Shown: positions 18,113-25,492 of the stretch, piece after piece
Layout of the letters: each line of letters starts with the position of its first letter
Position numbering within the stretch: position 1 is the first letter of the stretch
From: an uncultured Mycoplasmatota bacterium
GTDB lineage: Bacteria > Bacillota_I > Bacilli_A > RF39 > UBA660
Assembly (NCBI GenBank): GCA_947305065.1
Contig: CAMZCT010000008.1
Coordinates: forward strand, 1 to 60,859
DNA: 60,859 nucleotides
Direction: 5' to 3'
The notes under the pieces: generated by a model
Told to the model about the DNA's origin: nothing
The model's input: only the letters and a program-made list of their open reading frames with translations
Databases searched by the model: none
Made by a program: the position numbers and the translations under genes

Positions 18113-19482
18113 TGATAGATATTAAAAAATATAAACACATATATTTTATTGGTATTGGTGGTATAAGTATGAGCGGTATCGCTTTAATACTTAAGAAATG
18201 GAACTATACAGTTTCTGGTTCTGATAGAACGGCTTCTTCCCAAACTGATTGGTTAGAAAAGAATGGTATTAAAGTAAATCTGGAACAGATTGCAGATAAT
18301 ATTACTAATAACTTAGACCTAATTGTTTACACCGCTGCTATACCTAGTGATAATCCTGAACTAGTTGAAGCTAGAAGATTAGGAATAGATTGTGTAGAAA
18401 GAGGAGAATTTTTAGGAGAGTTGACCAAATTATTTAAAGATACAATTGGTGTTTCTGGAACGCATGGTAAAACTAGTACTACAAGTATGTTGTCTCTAGC
18501 TTTTGTCGAAGCTGGTTTAGATCCATCAATACAAGTTGGAGCTGTACTAAAAGAATTAGATGGCAATTATAGAGTTGGTAATAGCGACTATTTTGTTATC
18601 GAAGCTTGTGAATATCATGATAGTTATCTTAGTTTTAAGCAAAGAAGTGCTATAGTTCTAAATATTGATGATGATCACTTGGATTACTTCAGAAACATAG
18701 ATAATGTAAAAAGAAGTTTTGATAAATATGTTAGTCTTTTACCTGCTGATGGTTTTTTAGTTACTAATAGAGATGATGAAAGGTGCTATGATTTAAGGAA
18801 TCATACTAAAGCTAAATTCATAACAGTTGGAAAAAACGAAAATGCCGATTGGTATTATAAGAATGTTACTTTTGATGATGATGGATACCCTTCTTTTGAT
18901 GCTTATCATAATAATAAATTTATAGACAGGGTAACATTAAGAGTTATGGGTACTCATAATGTGTTTAATTGTCTTTGCTGTATAGCTCTTTGTGATGCTT
19001 ATGGAATTAGTATTGATTGTGTTAAGAAAGCTGTTCTTAAATTTCATGGAGCAGCTAGAAGACTTGAATATAAGGGATTATTTAATGGTGCTAGAGTATT
19101 TGATGATTATGGTCATCATCCTACAGAGATTAAAGCTACTGTAGAAGGAATGAAACATATGAAGTACAACAAGTCTTGGGTAATATTTGAAGCCCATACA
19201 TTCAGTAGACTTGTTGCTCACCTTAAAGAATTCGCTAATAGTCTTAAAACTTTTGATAATATTATTGTTATGGACATATATGCAGCTAGAGAAGTTAACA
19301 CTTTTAATATAAGTGAAGAAGATGTTGTTAATGAATTAAAAGCACTAAATAAGAATGCTATACATATATCGGATTATGATGAAATTGTTCGTTATTTAAA
19401 AGAAAGAGTTCAAAAAGATGATATAATTCTTACTTTAGGAGCCGGTAATGTAACTAAGATTGCTAGTAAATTAACGAAATAA
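18112..19482 (+). CDS. murC: UDP-N-acetylmuramate--L-alanine ligase
   Basis: Adds L-alanine to UDP-MurNAc, the first stem-peptide step. The N-terminal UDP-binding GIGGISMSGIA, the P-loop GTHGKTSTTS and the DDYGHHPTEI motif identify MurC rather than MurE or MurF. It has 456 residues. It is second of a two-gene murD-murC unit ended by a bidirectional terminator. The pair confirms that this organism makes peptidoglycan. Confidence 0.95.
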   Translation: MIDIKKYKHIYFIGIGGISMSGIALILKKWNYTVSGSDRTASSQTDWLEKNGIKVNLEQIADNITNNLDLIVYTAAIPSDNPELVEARRLGIDCVERGEFLGELTKLFKDTIGVSGTHGKTSTTSMLSLAFVEAGLDPSIQVGAVLKELDGNYRVGNSDYFVIEACEYHDSYLSFKQRSAIVLNIDDDHLDYFRNIDNVKRSFDKYVSLLPADGFLVTNRDDERCYDLRNHTKAKFITVGKNENADWYYKNVTFDDDGYPSFDAYHNNKFIDRVTLRVMGTHNVFNCLCCIALCDAYGISIDCVKKAVLKFHGAARRLEYKGLFNGARVFDDYGHHPTEIKATVEGMKHMKYNKSWVIFEAHTFSRLVAHLKEFANSLKTFDNIIVMDIYAAREVNTFNISEEDVVNELKALNKNAIHISDYDEIVRYLKERVQKDDIILTLGAGNVTKIASKLTK

Positions 19483-19508
19483 AAAAAATACTCGTTTGAG
19501 TATTTTTT
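19483..19508. terminator. Bidirectional intrinsic terminator
   Basis: Stem AAAAAATACTC / GAGTATTTTTT with GTTT loop (19483-19493 and 19498-19508). Serves murD-murC on the plus strand and rpsF-ssb-rpsR on the minus strand. Confidence 0.85.
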
Positions 19509-19722
19509 ATTTTACATATGGTAATAAAGCCATATATCTTGCTAATTTAATTTGATTTGCAATGTGTCTTTGATGTTTTGCACATGCACCAGTCATACGA
19601 CGTGGCATAATTTTTCCTTTTTCATTAATATATTTAGAAACAATCATAACATCTTTATAATCTACACTTTTTCCAGCACACATTTGACAAACTTTTTTCT
19701 TTTTACGATAAAATTCAGCCAT
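19507..19722 (-). CDS. rpsR: 30S ribosomal protein S18
   Basis: A 71-residue S18 with basic N-terminus, conserved PRRMTG and [14 protein letters not shown] segments. It keeps cysteines (CQMC and a later Cys), the zinc-binding C+ form. Last gene of the rpsF-ssb-rpsR operon. Confidence 0.96.
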   Translation of the reverse strand: MAEFYRKKKKVCQMCAGKSVDYKDVMIVSKYINEKGKIMPRRMTGACAKHQRHIANQIKLARYMALLPYVK

Positions 19723-19736
19723 TGTAATCCTCCTTC

Positions 19737-20207
19737 TTAGAATGGTAAATCGTCATCACTAAGTGCTACTTCATCGCCAAAATCTTTAAAAGGATCTTCG
19801 CTTACGTCTGTAGTAGCAACATCGTCTGAGATATTACCAGAATAATCGTTAGATGAGTCATCATGAGAATTTTGGAAGCCAGAATTTCCTCCTTTTGGTG
19901 TTAAAAACTCTATTCTATCAGCTTGAACTTCAGTTACATATCTTTTTGATCCATCTTGTGCATCATAACTACTAGTTCTTATACTTCCTTCAACACCTAT
20001 TTGATCTCCCTTATGGCAAAATTTAGCTAAATTCTCAGCTTGTTTATTCCAAACTCTACAATTGATAAAGTCGGCATCTCTTTCGCCATTTTGTGGAGTA
20101 AAAGGTCTATTTACAGCAACTGTGAATGTTGCTACACTACTTCCTGAAGATACAGTACGTAATTCAGGATCTCTAGTTAATCTTCCAACTAATTCTACTC
20201 TATTCAT
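19737..20207 (-). CDS. ssb: Single-stranded DNA-binding protein
   Basis: A 156-residue SSB with an N-terminal OB fold ([17 protein letters not shown] start, [15 protein letters not shown] core), a low-complexity linker and the acidic C-terminal tip DDDLPF that recruits replication and repair partners. It lies between rpsF and rpsR, the standard order in Firmicutes. Confidence 0.96.
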   Translation of the reverse strand: MNRVELVGRLTRDPELRTVSSGSSVATFTVAVNRPFTPQNGERDADFINCRVWNKQAENLAKFCHKGDQIGVEGSIRTSSYDAQDGSKRYVTEVQADRIEFLTPKGGNSGFQNSHDDSSNDYSGNISDDVATTDVSEDPFKDFGDEVALSDDDLPF

Positions 20208-20212
20208 ATATC

Positions 20213-20503
20213 TTACTCCTCATCTAATTTAATAACTAAATGTCTTAAAATATTTTCATCTAAAGAAGCTTTACGATTTAATTCTGCTTCAACTTCTTTA
20301 TCAGCTTCAATATGCATTAAGAAATAATAACCATTAGTTTCTTTCTTAATTGGGTAAGCAAATTTTTTCTCACCTAATTCTTTGAAATCAACTACTTTTG
20401 ATTTGTTACCAGAAACTAGTTTTTGCATATTCTCAGCAGTTTTATTAATTTCTTCTTTGTCAATTGTAGCTTTAACAATAAACATTACTTCATATTTATT
20501 CAT
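20213..20503 (-). CDS. rpsF: 30S ribosomal protein S6
   Basis: A 96-residue S6, partner of S18 on the 30S platform. It starts MNKYEVMFIVKATID and has the AYPIKKETNGYY core. A strong promoter and a structured leader lie upstream. RBS AGGAGG. Confidence 0.96.
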   Translation of the reverse strand: MNKYEVMFIVKATIDKEEINKTAENMQKLVSGNKSKVVDFKELGEKKFAYPIKKETNGYYFLMHIEADKEVEAELNRKASLDENILRHLVIKLDEE

Positions 20504-20571
20504 TTCTACACCTCCTTATGGTCTTTTCGGCTTTATATTAAAATAAAGCAAGGAGTAAATTTCTTACTCGC
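20504..20571 (-). promoter_or_regulatory. Probable S6:S18 autoregulatory leader
   Basis: The 68-nt leader between the promoter and the rpsF ATG folds into a GAGTAA/TTACTC hairpin and then a GCTTTAT/ATAAAGC hairpin. CCG follows immediately after the second stem, a feature expected of the S6:S18 leader in which the protein complex binds a CCG-bearing bulge. The call rests on position, CCG and hairpins; I did not fold it by computer. Confidence 0.5.
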
Positions 20572-20576
20572 TTAGT

Positions 20577-20605
20577 ATTATAGCATTCAAAAGTATGTTT
20601 GTAAA
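20577..20605 (-). promoter_or_regulatory. Promoter of rpsF-ssb-rpsR
   Basis: Minus-strand TTTACA (20600-20605), exactly 17-bp spacer, TATAAT (20577-20582). Confidence 0.75.
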
Positions 20606-20608
20606 TAA

Positions 20609-20956
20609 TTAATAGTATTTAACTTCCTTCTTAAGTGTTAAGGTTGGATATTTAACCCTTAGTTCCTTAACAAGGTGGTTTCTTTGGTCCGTTAAATATG
20701 TTTTTTTGCTATCATCCATATAGTCTTTCTTAGGATGTATACCATATTCATTTTCAAATAATTCTGCAAAGTATTGTTTTACTTCTGATTTAAACAAATC
20801 TTTGCTACTCATTTTAGTTCTTTTATCTAATTTAGAAAAACTTTTTTCTAATTCCGCTATTCTTTTATTCCTTTCTTCTTTCCATTTATTATACTGCCCT
20901 TTCAAGATCTTACCTCTAGTAATAAAAGGAGATTTTGCTTCATATAAATCATTCAA
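20609..20956 (-). CDS. Hypothetical basic protein downstream of the WXG100 cluster
   Basis: A 115-residue, strongly charged, helical protein that I do not recognise. It is Lys/Glu-rich with no membrane segment. The frame can only begin at a TTG (20956), because a stop lies two codons upstream and the first in-frame ATG would remove almost half the protein. There is no clear RBS, and an intrinsic terminator of the secretion cluster lies 15-40 bp upstream. It may have its own weak start or live on read-through. The composition looks like a real protein, but the start is doubtful. Confidence 0.55.
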   Translation of the reverse strand: MNDLYEAKSPFITRGKILKGQYNKWKEERNKRIAELEKSFSKLDKRTKMSSKDLFKSEVKQYFAELFENEYGIHPKKDYMDDSKKTYLTDQRNHLVKELRVKYPTLTLKKEVKYY

Positions 20957-20970
20957 TTCTTAGTAACAAT

Positions 20971-20998
20971 TAAAAAGTTAATGCTTCCATTAACTTTT
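20971..20998 (-). terminator. Intrinsic terminator of the WXG100/C39 operon
   Basis: Stem AAAAGTTAATG / CATTAACTTTT (20973-20983 and 20988-20998), tight loop, T-run on the minus strand. Confidence 0.85.
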
Positions 20999-21009
20999 AG
21001 TTATAATAA

Positions 21010-21309
21010 TTAGATATTAGCAATGTCATTACCAACATTAGTATCTGTACCCTCGTTAGAAGCTGTTACTTTATAAATATGATCATGCATATTTAGTATT
21101 TGTTGATAAAACGTTTCATAGTTTTTTCTTATTTTTTCATAACGAGCATGGGCATTTTCTGCTCCGCAGCTATCCCATGAATCTCCATATAGATTATTCA
21201 TAATACTATCTATTGCATCAAATATACCCATTACGTTCTCACCATTTGTTTTTATTGAATCAGCGGCGCTTCTTGCTTGTCCATAGTCTTTTTCTTCAAA
21301 TTCGTTCAT
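21010..21309 (-). CDS. WXG100-like protein (variant motif)
   Basis: A 99-residue helical protein of WXG100 size. The turn between the two helices reads WDSCGAENA, a loose variant of W-x-G. WXG100 proteins are small helical hairpins exported by type VII secretion as dimers. It is the last gene of the block and lies 2 bp after another WXG100 gene. The family call is supported by size, motif position and neighbours, not by strict motif match. Confidence 0.65.
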   Translation of the reverse strand: MNEFEEKDYGQARSAADSIKTNGENVMGIFDAIDSIMNNLYGDSWDSCGAENAHARYEKIRKNYETFYQQILNMHDHIYKVTASNEGTDTNVGNDIANI

Positions 21310-21311
21310 AC

Positions 21312-21638
21312 TTACAGTCCCTTCAAATCATCGTACTCAGAAAGTAATTTTTTTGCATCACTTACATTTTGTTGTTCGTTCTCATTAAAAGAGTTTGCTC
21401 CAGCATTTATTTTTCCTCCTAATTCTTCAATTAGGTTTTTAAAAGCTTCTAAGTTACTAAGTTGGGTAGTAACACTTTCATCAAAAGTTTTAGAAGCATC
21501 TCCTCTCCAGATTGCTAGCAAATTGTTTTCATTGCTTTTTAAACTATCGATTTGACTTTTTAAATCTGTTGATTTTACTATTGTTTCTTTTCCAAAATTC
21601 ATCATTGATAATGGGTCAACTTTTAAACCATTAGACAT
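21312..21638 (-). CDS. WXG100-like protein
   Basis: A 108-residue protein with two helices around the motif IWRGDASKTF (about residues 44-53), matching W-x-G followed by an aromatic. It resembles SACOL2603/TIGR04197-type T7SS proteins that sit beside LXG effectors. The ATG at 21638 is better spaced from GAGAGG than the earlier ATG. Probably a secreted substrate or effector partner. Confidence 0.75.
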   Translation of the reverse strand: MSNGLKVDPLSMMNFGKETIVKSTDLKSQIDSLKSNENNLLAIWRGDASKTFDESVTTQLSNLEAFKNLIEELGGKINAGANSFNENEQQNVSDAKKLLSEYDDLKGL

Positions 21639-21703
21639 CCAAATCATCCTCTCTTATTTTAATAATATCATTCTTTATTACTGATATAAAGTAATTTTAC
21701 GAT

Positions 21704-23236
21704 TTATTTTACACTACTGGATATATTGTCTATATCTATTCCACTGCGTTTTATAAATGCCTCTATTTGTTCTTTGCTTACTACTCCCGTCATGGAATCC
21801 GTAATAAGATTGTTTTTCATTAGCATTGTAACTGGAGAATTGAATATATCATTCTCAACTCCACTAACAGTTGGAATATTCATTAATTTATCATATTGTG
21901 CTTTGTCTTTAATTCTTGAATTATCAACAACCTCGCTAGTAGTTTTTTCTTTTTCTTCTTGTTTATCTTCCTCTACTTCTTCTTTTAGACCTTTTGCATT
22001 ATTACTTGTTATAATTGGTTCTTCTTGATCAGTATTTTTTTCTTCCTCCGTTTTTACTACTTCTTCGGTCTTTGATTCTTCTTCACTCTTTTGTTCTTCT
22101 TTATTTTCTTTTTCATCTTCATTGATTATCTTTTCTTGAGTCTCTTCTTGATCTTGTCCATCAAGTTTTTGTGATTCTTCTACACTTTCCTCAGAAGAAT
22201 TTTCTTCTGAAGCTGCATTTTCTACTTCTTCAGGTGTAGGTGCAGGTGTTGGAGTCATGAGATCACTTGATGTTGATGCTACAGTCTCACTAGGTTCGAT
22301 TGTTGTTATTTTTTCAGCATCTTCAGTTGTTGTATTCTCGGTTTTTATTTGTTCTTCTAATTCCTTGACTTCTTCATTCTTAATTACCAAAGTATCTTCA
22401 ATTTTATTCTCACCAAAGTTTCCTGATGCTTCATATTCTATTATTTTATCTAGCTCTAAAAACCTTACTTCTAAATTGTGCTCTTTAGCAACTTCACTTA
22501 CATCTTTTATATATTGTACTATTCCAGAAGTTTTTGTTGAAGCTTCTACAACTAGAAGAGTTTTACCAAATGATTCTGATACTAGACCGTCAGCATCTGT
22601 CTTTTTAATATCGTTTGAACTTAGCGCTACTTCTAATTCTTCATTTAGAGTACTTTCTGCTGTACCTATATCAGATTTTACTTTTCCTAGTTCTTCTAAA
22701 AGTTTTTCGTATGCTGATGGATTATCTTTTAAGGCACTCTCTATTCCTTCTGCAAGAGGATCAGCTACCATTAGAGAATTTAATCCTGATTCTACATCTA
22801 TTTCCTCTAAACCAAGAATTGCTTTTCCTTTAGAACCAAGGCTTGCGGCTGCTCCTGCACTTCCGTACCCCGATACACCACTAACACTGCTTCCACCACT
22901 GCTTCCGCCACTACTAGTATATCCTCCGCTATAACTATAGCTACCATAGCTGTTGGCATTTCCACCAGTAGAATTTCCTTCACTTACTGATTGTTGGAGT
23001 CCGTTGTGTGTTCCTACTACTGCATCTAATAGAACAGAAGTGTTACTTACTTTTACTTTCATTCCATCGACATTATTTTCAATGGCACCTTTAGCTCCTG
23101 CAAAATCAAATCCGTCCTCATTTTGAGTTTCATAAGAACTTACACTACTTGCAACAGATGAAGAAGATGTTGACAAATTGCTTACTTCTGAAGCTACAGA
23201 TGATACTTTATCAGTATCTATTGAGAATTTTGACAT
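21704..23236 (-). CDS. Large Ser/Gly- and Glu-rich protein with WXG100-like N-terminus, putative T7SS-associated protein
   Basis: A 510-residue protein with no signal peptide. Residues 1-90 form a helical ESX-like region (Ser-rich, start MSKFSIDTDKVSSVASEVSN). Then come a Ser/Gly/Tyr-rich linker (about 90-130), a compact alpha/beta region (about 145-280, with GKTLLVVEASTKT resembling a thioredoxin-fold strand-helix but without a Cys pair), a long Glu/Thr/Lys-rich disordered stretch (about 290-440) and a conserved-looking C-terminal helical tail. I cannot assign a family. Operon position, 65 bp before a WXG100 gene, suggests a secreted or adaptor role. Confidence 0.6.
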   Translation of the reverse strand: MSKFSIDTDKVSSVASEVSNLSTSSSSVASSVSSYETQNEDGFDFAGAKGAIENNVDGMKVKVSNTSVLLDAVVGTHNGLQQSVSEGNSTGGNANSYGSYSYSGGYTSSGGSSGGSSVSGVSGYGSAGAAASLGSKGKAILGLEEIDVESGLNSLMVADPLAEGIESALKDNPSAYEKLLEELGKVKSDIGTAESTLNEELEVALSSNDIKKTDADGLVSESFGKTLLVVEASTKTSGIVQYIKDVSEVAKEHNLEVRFLELDKIIEYEASGNFGENKIEDTLVIKNEEVKELEEQIKTENTTTEDAEKITTIEPSETVASTSSDLMTPTPAPTPEEVENAASEENSSEESVEESQKLDGQDQEETQEKIINEDEKENKEEQKSEEESKTEEVVKTEEEKNTDQEEPIITSNNAKGLKEEVEEDKQEEKEKTTSEVVDNSRIKDKAQYDKLMNIPTVSGVENDIFNSPVTMLMKNNLITDSMTGVVSKEQIEAFIKRSGIDIDNISSSVK

Positions 23237-23250
23237 TTGTATCTTCCTCT

Positions 23251-23826
23251 CTAATTTTCTTTATAAGATATATTACTTAGTATTAATTCTAGTCCAACTT
23301 CTAATGATTTTGTTAGTTCATCATTACTTAAATCTTCTATATCTTTTAATAGTTTATATCTTTCTCCAACAGGGTATAATCCAGTGGCTAAAGACATCTG
23401 ACAGAATTCTTTTCCTTTTGGTTCAACAAAGTAGGCATTTAACTGTCTTATTAGTTTTCTATTCGAAGGTGTTCCTTTTAAGATGTCTTGGACATATATT
23501 TGATAATCTATATCTTTATTAGAATAGTTTTTGTAGTATTTCATTATTGTCTCTTTTTTATATAATGGTTTGTTATCGATGTGTTTTGTTATTTCTGAAA
23601 TGACTTTATCAATTCTTTCATCTGTTGTTTCATCATCAATTAACATTCCATCTGTTAAAAATTGTTCTATTATGTTATCTTTTTTAGCAACAAATATTAT
23701 CTTATTATTTAAATCATTGTCGATTATTTCAAATCCATCTAATATAGGAATATTTAAATGACTTATGTTTTCCATTGTATTTAATCTTTCAGCTAATTTA
23801 ATAGCTTTTTCGTGTTCCTTACGCAT
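23251..23826 (-). CDS. Hypothetical protein within the WXG100/C39 operon
   Basis: A 191-residue soluble alpha/beta protein that I do not recognise. It has no signal peptide or membrane segment. The end (LSNDELTKSLEVGLELIL) is helical. It lies 10 bp after the C39 gene and 14 bp before the 510-residue gene. A chaperone or immunity role for the neighbouring exported proteins would fit the position, but that is only inference. Confidence 0.6.
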   Translation of the reverse strand: MRKEHEKAIKLAERLNTMENISHLNIPILDGFEIIDNDLNNKIIFVAKKDNIIEQFLTDGMLIDDETTDERIDKVISEITKHIDNKPLYKKETIMKYYKNYSNKDIDYQIYVQDILKGTPSNRKLIRQLNAYFVEPKGKEFCQMSLATGLYPVGERYKLLKDIEDLSNDELTKSLEVGLELILSNISYKEN

Positions 23827-23836
23827 ATAATACCTC

Positions 23837-24790
23837 CTATATTACAAATTCTTTTAGATTGTCGCCACTAAATGACCACATCTGTTTGGACTCTCCAACG
23901 ACGGTACTAACATCCCAAACTCGGCTTGATCTTTCTCTACTTGCCGGATCGGCTACTATTATTTTTCCATCAGGAGTTAGTCCTCTTAAAACAATAAAGT
24001 GTCCGCCTCTGGTAAAGTGTCCCGGTGCCATTGACATTATCATAGTTTTTCCATTCGATAAGTCTTCTACAAGTTTGTTGGCATTTGGTTCTGACTGTTC
24101 ACATTCTATTCCAAAATTACTTGCGATATCGGCATAATACTCCCAAGAAGTTCCTGATCCCCAAACATAGTGACCGCGGTTTGTTGCATATGCTGCGGCA
24201 GCAGGAGGATCAACTGTTTCTCCAGTTAAATATGTTAATACCATAGACATAGATGTTGGTCCACATCCACAATTTGCTATGGAACCACTACCGTAACTAA
24301 CATTGCTATAATCTCCTTGATAATAATTAACGAAATCTCCAAGAGTAAATGTTCCAGGTTCTATTGCAGTAGCCTCAATGTCTAGCTTAGCTGACTTAAC
24401 AGTGCTCAATAGTTGGGTTATTTCTGGTTTTAGCCTTCTCATAACCTCTTCGGCATTTGTTATTTCTGTTTTATATGATGTTGTGTTTGGTTCTCTATCT
24501 GCAGCATTGGCATTTTGTATTTCTCTTTCCATAGCTTTGGTAGCTTCTTCTTTTTTTTGCTTAGCTTTTTGAAATTCATTATACTTACTTACTGCTGACT
24601 CAAAGTTACTCATTTGAGTATTAATTGTATTTTGGAATTGAGATAAAAAATTCTGCATTTGACTGATGGCGTTTTCTTGGGATCTTCCTTCCCATATTCC
24701 ACTGTTTAGTGTACTAATGTAATTTGAATAATCACTAAATATTTCTTTGATTTTTCCAGCGTCGCCGGAAATAGTTGAACTTGATACCAT
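23837..24790 (-). CDS. WXG100-like domain fused to a C39-type cysteine peptidase, candidate T7SS effector
   Basis: A 317-residue two-part protein. Residues 1-85 form a helical hairpin with a W-E-G turn (Trp33-Gly35), and 60-110 continue as coiled coil. From about 150 onward there is a papain-like Peptidase_C39_2 domain: NCGCGPTSMSMVL (Cys176 as likely nucleophile), GGHFIVLRG with the histidine, and VADPAS with the aspartate. All three catalytic positions look intact. There is no Sec signal peptide, so export through type VII secretion is the likely route. The target peptide is unknown. It overlaps the WXG100 gene upstream by one base (TAATG). Confidence 0.78.
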   Translation of the reverse strand: MVSSSTISGDAGKIKEIFSDYSNYISTLNSGIWEGRSQENAISQMQNFLSQFQNTINTQMSNFESAVSKYNEFQKAKQKKEEATKAMEREIQNANAADREPNTTSYKTEITNAEEVMRRLKPEITQLLSTVKSAKLDIEATAIEPGTFTLGDFVNYYQGDYSNVSYGSGSIANCGCGPTSMSMVLTYLTGETVDPPAAAAYATNRGHYVWGSGTSWEYYADIASNFGIECEQSEPNANKLVEDLSNGKTMIMSMAPGHFTRGGHFIVLRGLTPDGKIIVADPASRERSSRVWDVSTVVGESKQMWSFSGDNLKEFVI

Positions 24791-25092
24791 TATACTCCAC
24801 CTACGTTTTCTTCTACTTTTTTATCTGTATCCATATATCCTTGGTTAATTTTATCCATAGTTGCAGCGTTGTTCGTGAAATGATCTAAATTGTTAACGGT
24901 AGCTCTATTAATAATATCTAAAGCTTCGGCACAGTGATCAGCAATTGGTCCACTAAAAGAAGAGTCGTTATAAATTGATTGCATTGAATAACTAATGTCC
25001 TCTAAATTACTGCTCATGTTATTAGCTGTATCAATTATATTTTTTGAACTATCAATTATATCTGAATAATTCTTAATTTCAAATTCTTCCAT
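24790..25092 (-). CDS. WXG100-like protein (F-x-G variant)
   Basis: A 100-residue helical hairpin with the turn SSFSGPIAD where the usual Trp is replaced by Phe. The ATG at 25092 has AGGAGTGAT upstream; the longer frame overlaps the upstream gene and lacks an RBS. It is coupled to the C39 fusion gene by a TAATG overlap, which suggests that the two products are made in equal amounts and may pair for export. Confidence 0.7.
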   Translation of the reverse strand: MEEFEIKNYSDIIDSSKNIIDTANNMSSNLEDISYSMQSIYNDSSFSGPIADHCAEALDIINRATVNNLDHFTNNAATMDKINQGYMDTDKKVEENVGGV

Positions 25093-25102
25093 ACTATCAC
25101 TC

Positions 25103-25390
25103 CTATATTTTTTGTGAAGCCAGGTCCTCTTCGGCAGCTTGAATAACTGCTGATGCTTCATCCAGGTAATCAGCCATAACTTCGATAGTATCAATATCTT
25201 CATTTAATACTTTATATGCAGATTCATTGTTCTCTTTTACTGCTTCTGAAGCACTACCTGACCAGTTGGCTAATCTTGAACCAACATTTCCTTCACAACT
25301 AGATAAACCAGAACGTAAATCTACAGCTTTATCTCTAAGTGCTTTACTAGTGTTTTTTAATGCATCAAAATCACAAACGTATTTAGGCAT
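25103..25390 (-). CDS. WXG100-family protein, first gene of the operon
   Basis: A 95-residue protein with a canonical turn, ANWSGSASEAV (Trp-Ser-Gly), between two helices and a helical tail. The ATG at 25390 is chosen because the longer start overlaps the promoter and has no RBS. It leads a six-gene block under its own promoter (25414-25442) and terminator (20971-20998). Confidence 0.82.
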   Translation of the reverse strand: MPKYVCDFDALKNTSKALRDKAVDLRSGLSSCEGNVGSRLANWSGSASEAVKENNESAYKVLNEDIDTIEVMADYLDEASAVIQAAEEDLASQKI

Positions 25391-25413
25391 GTAATCACTA
25401 CCCTTCTTAAAAA

Positions 25414-25442
25414 ATTTTACCATATAGGAGTCTTCTTTTCAA
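25414..25442 (-). promoter_or_regulatory. Promoter of the WXG100/C39 operon
   Basis: Minus-strand TTGAAA (25437-25442), exactly 17-bp spacer, TAAAAT (25414-25419) with TGG before it (extended -10). Confidence 0.7.
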
Positions 25443-25463
25443 TTGAACTAGACACTTCTTGCA

Positions 25464-25492
25464 TAAAAAAAAGTATAATTATTTATACTTTT
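25464..25492 (-). terminator. Intrinsic terminator of ychF
   Basis: Stem AAGTATAA / TTATACTT (25471-25478 and 25483-25490) with a run of eight T on the minus strand. Confidence 0.8.

Noticed and set aside
21726..22934. Long plus-strand frames opposite the 510-residue gene
   Set aside because: They mirror a Ser- and Glu-rich coding sequence, have no RBS, and their composition follows the antisense of the real gene.
25103..25203. N-terminal extension of the WXG100 gene at 24790-25092 into the gene upstream
   Set aside because: It overlaps the coding sequence of the neighbouring WXG100 gene and has no RBS; AGGAGTGAT marks the ATG at 25092.
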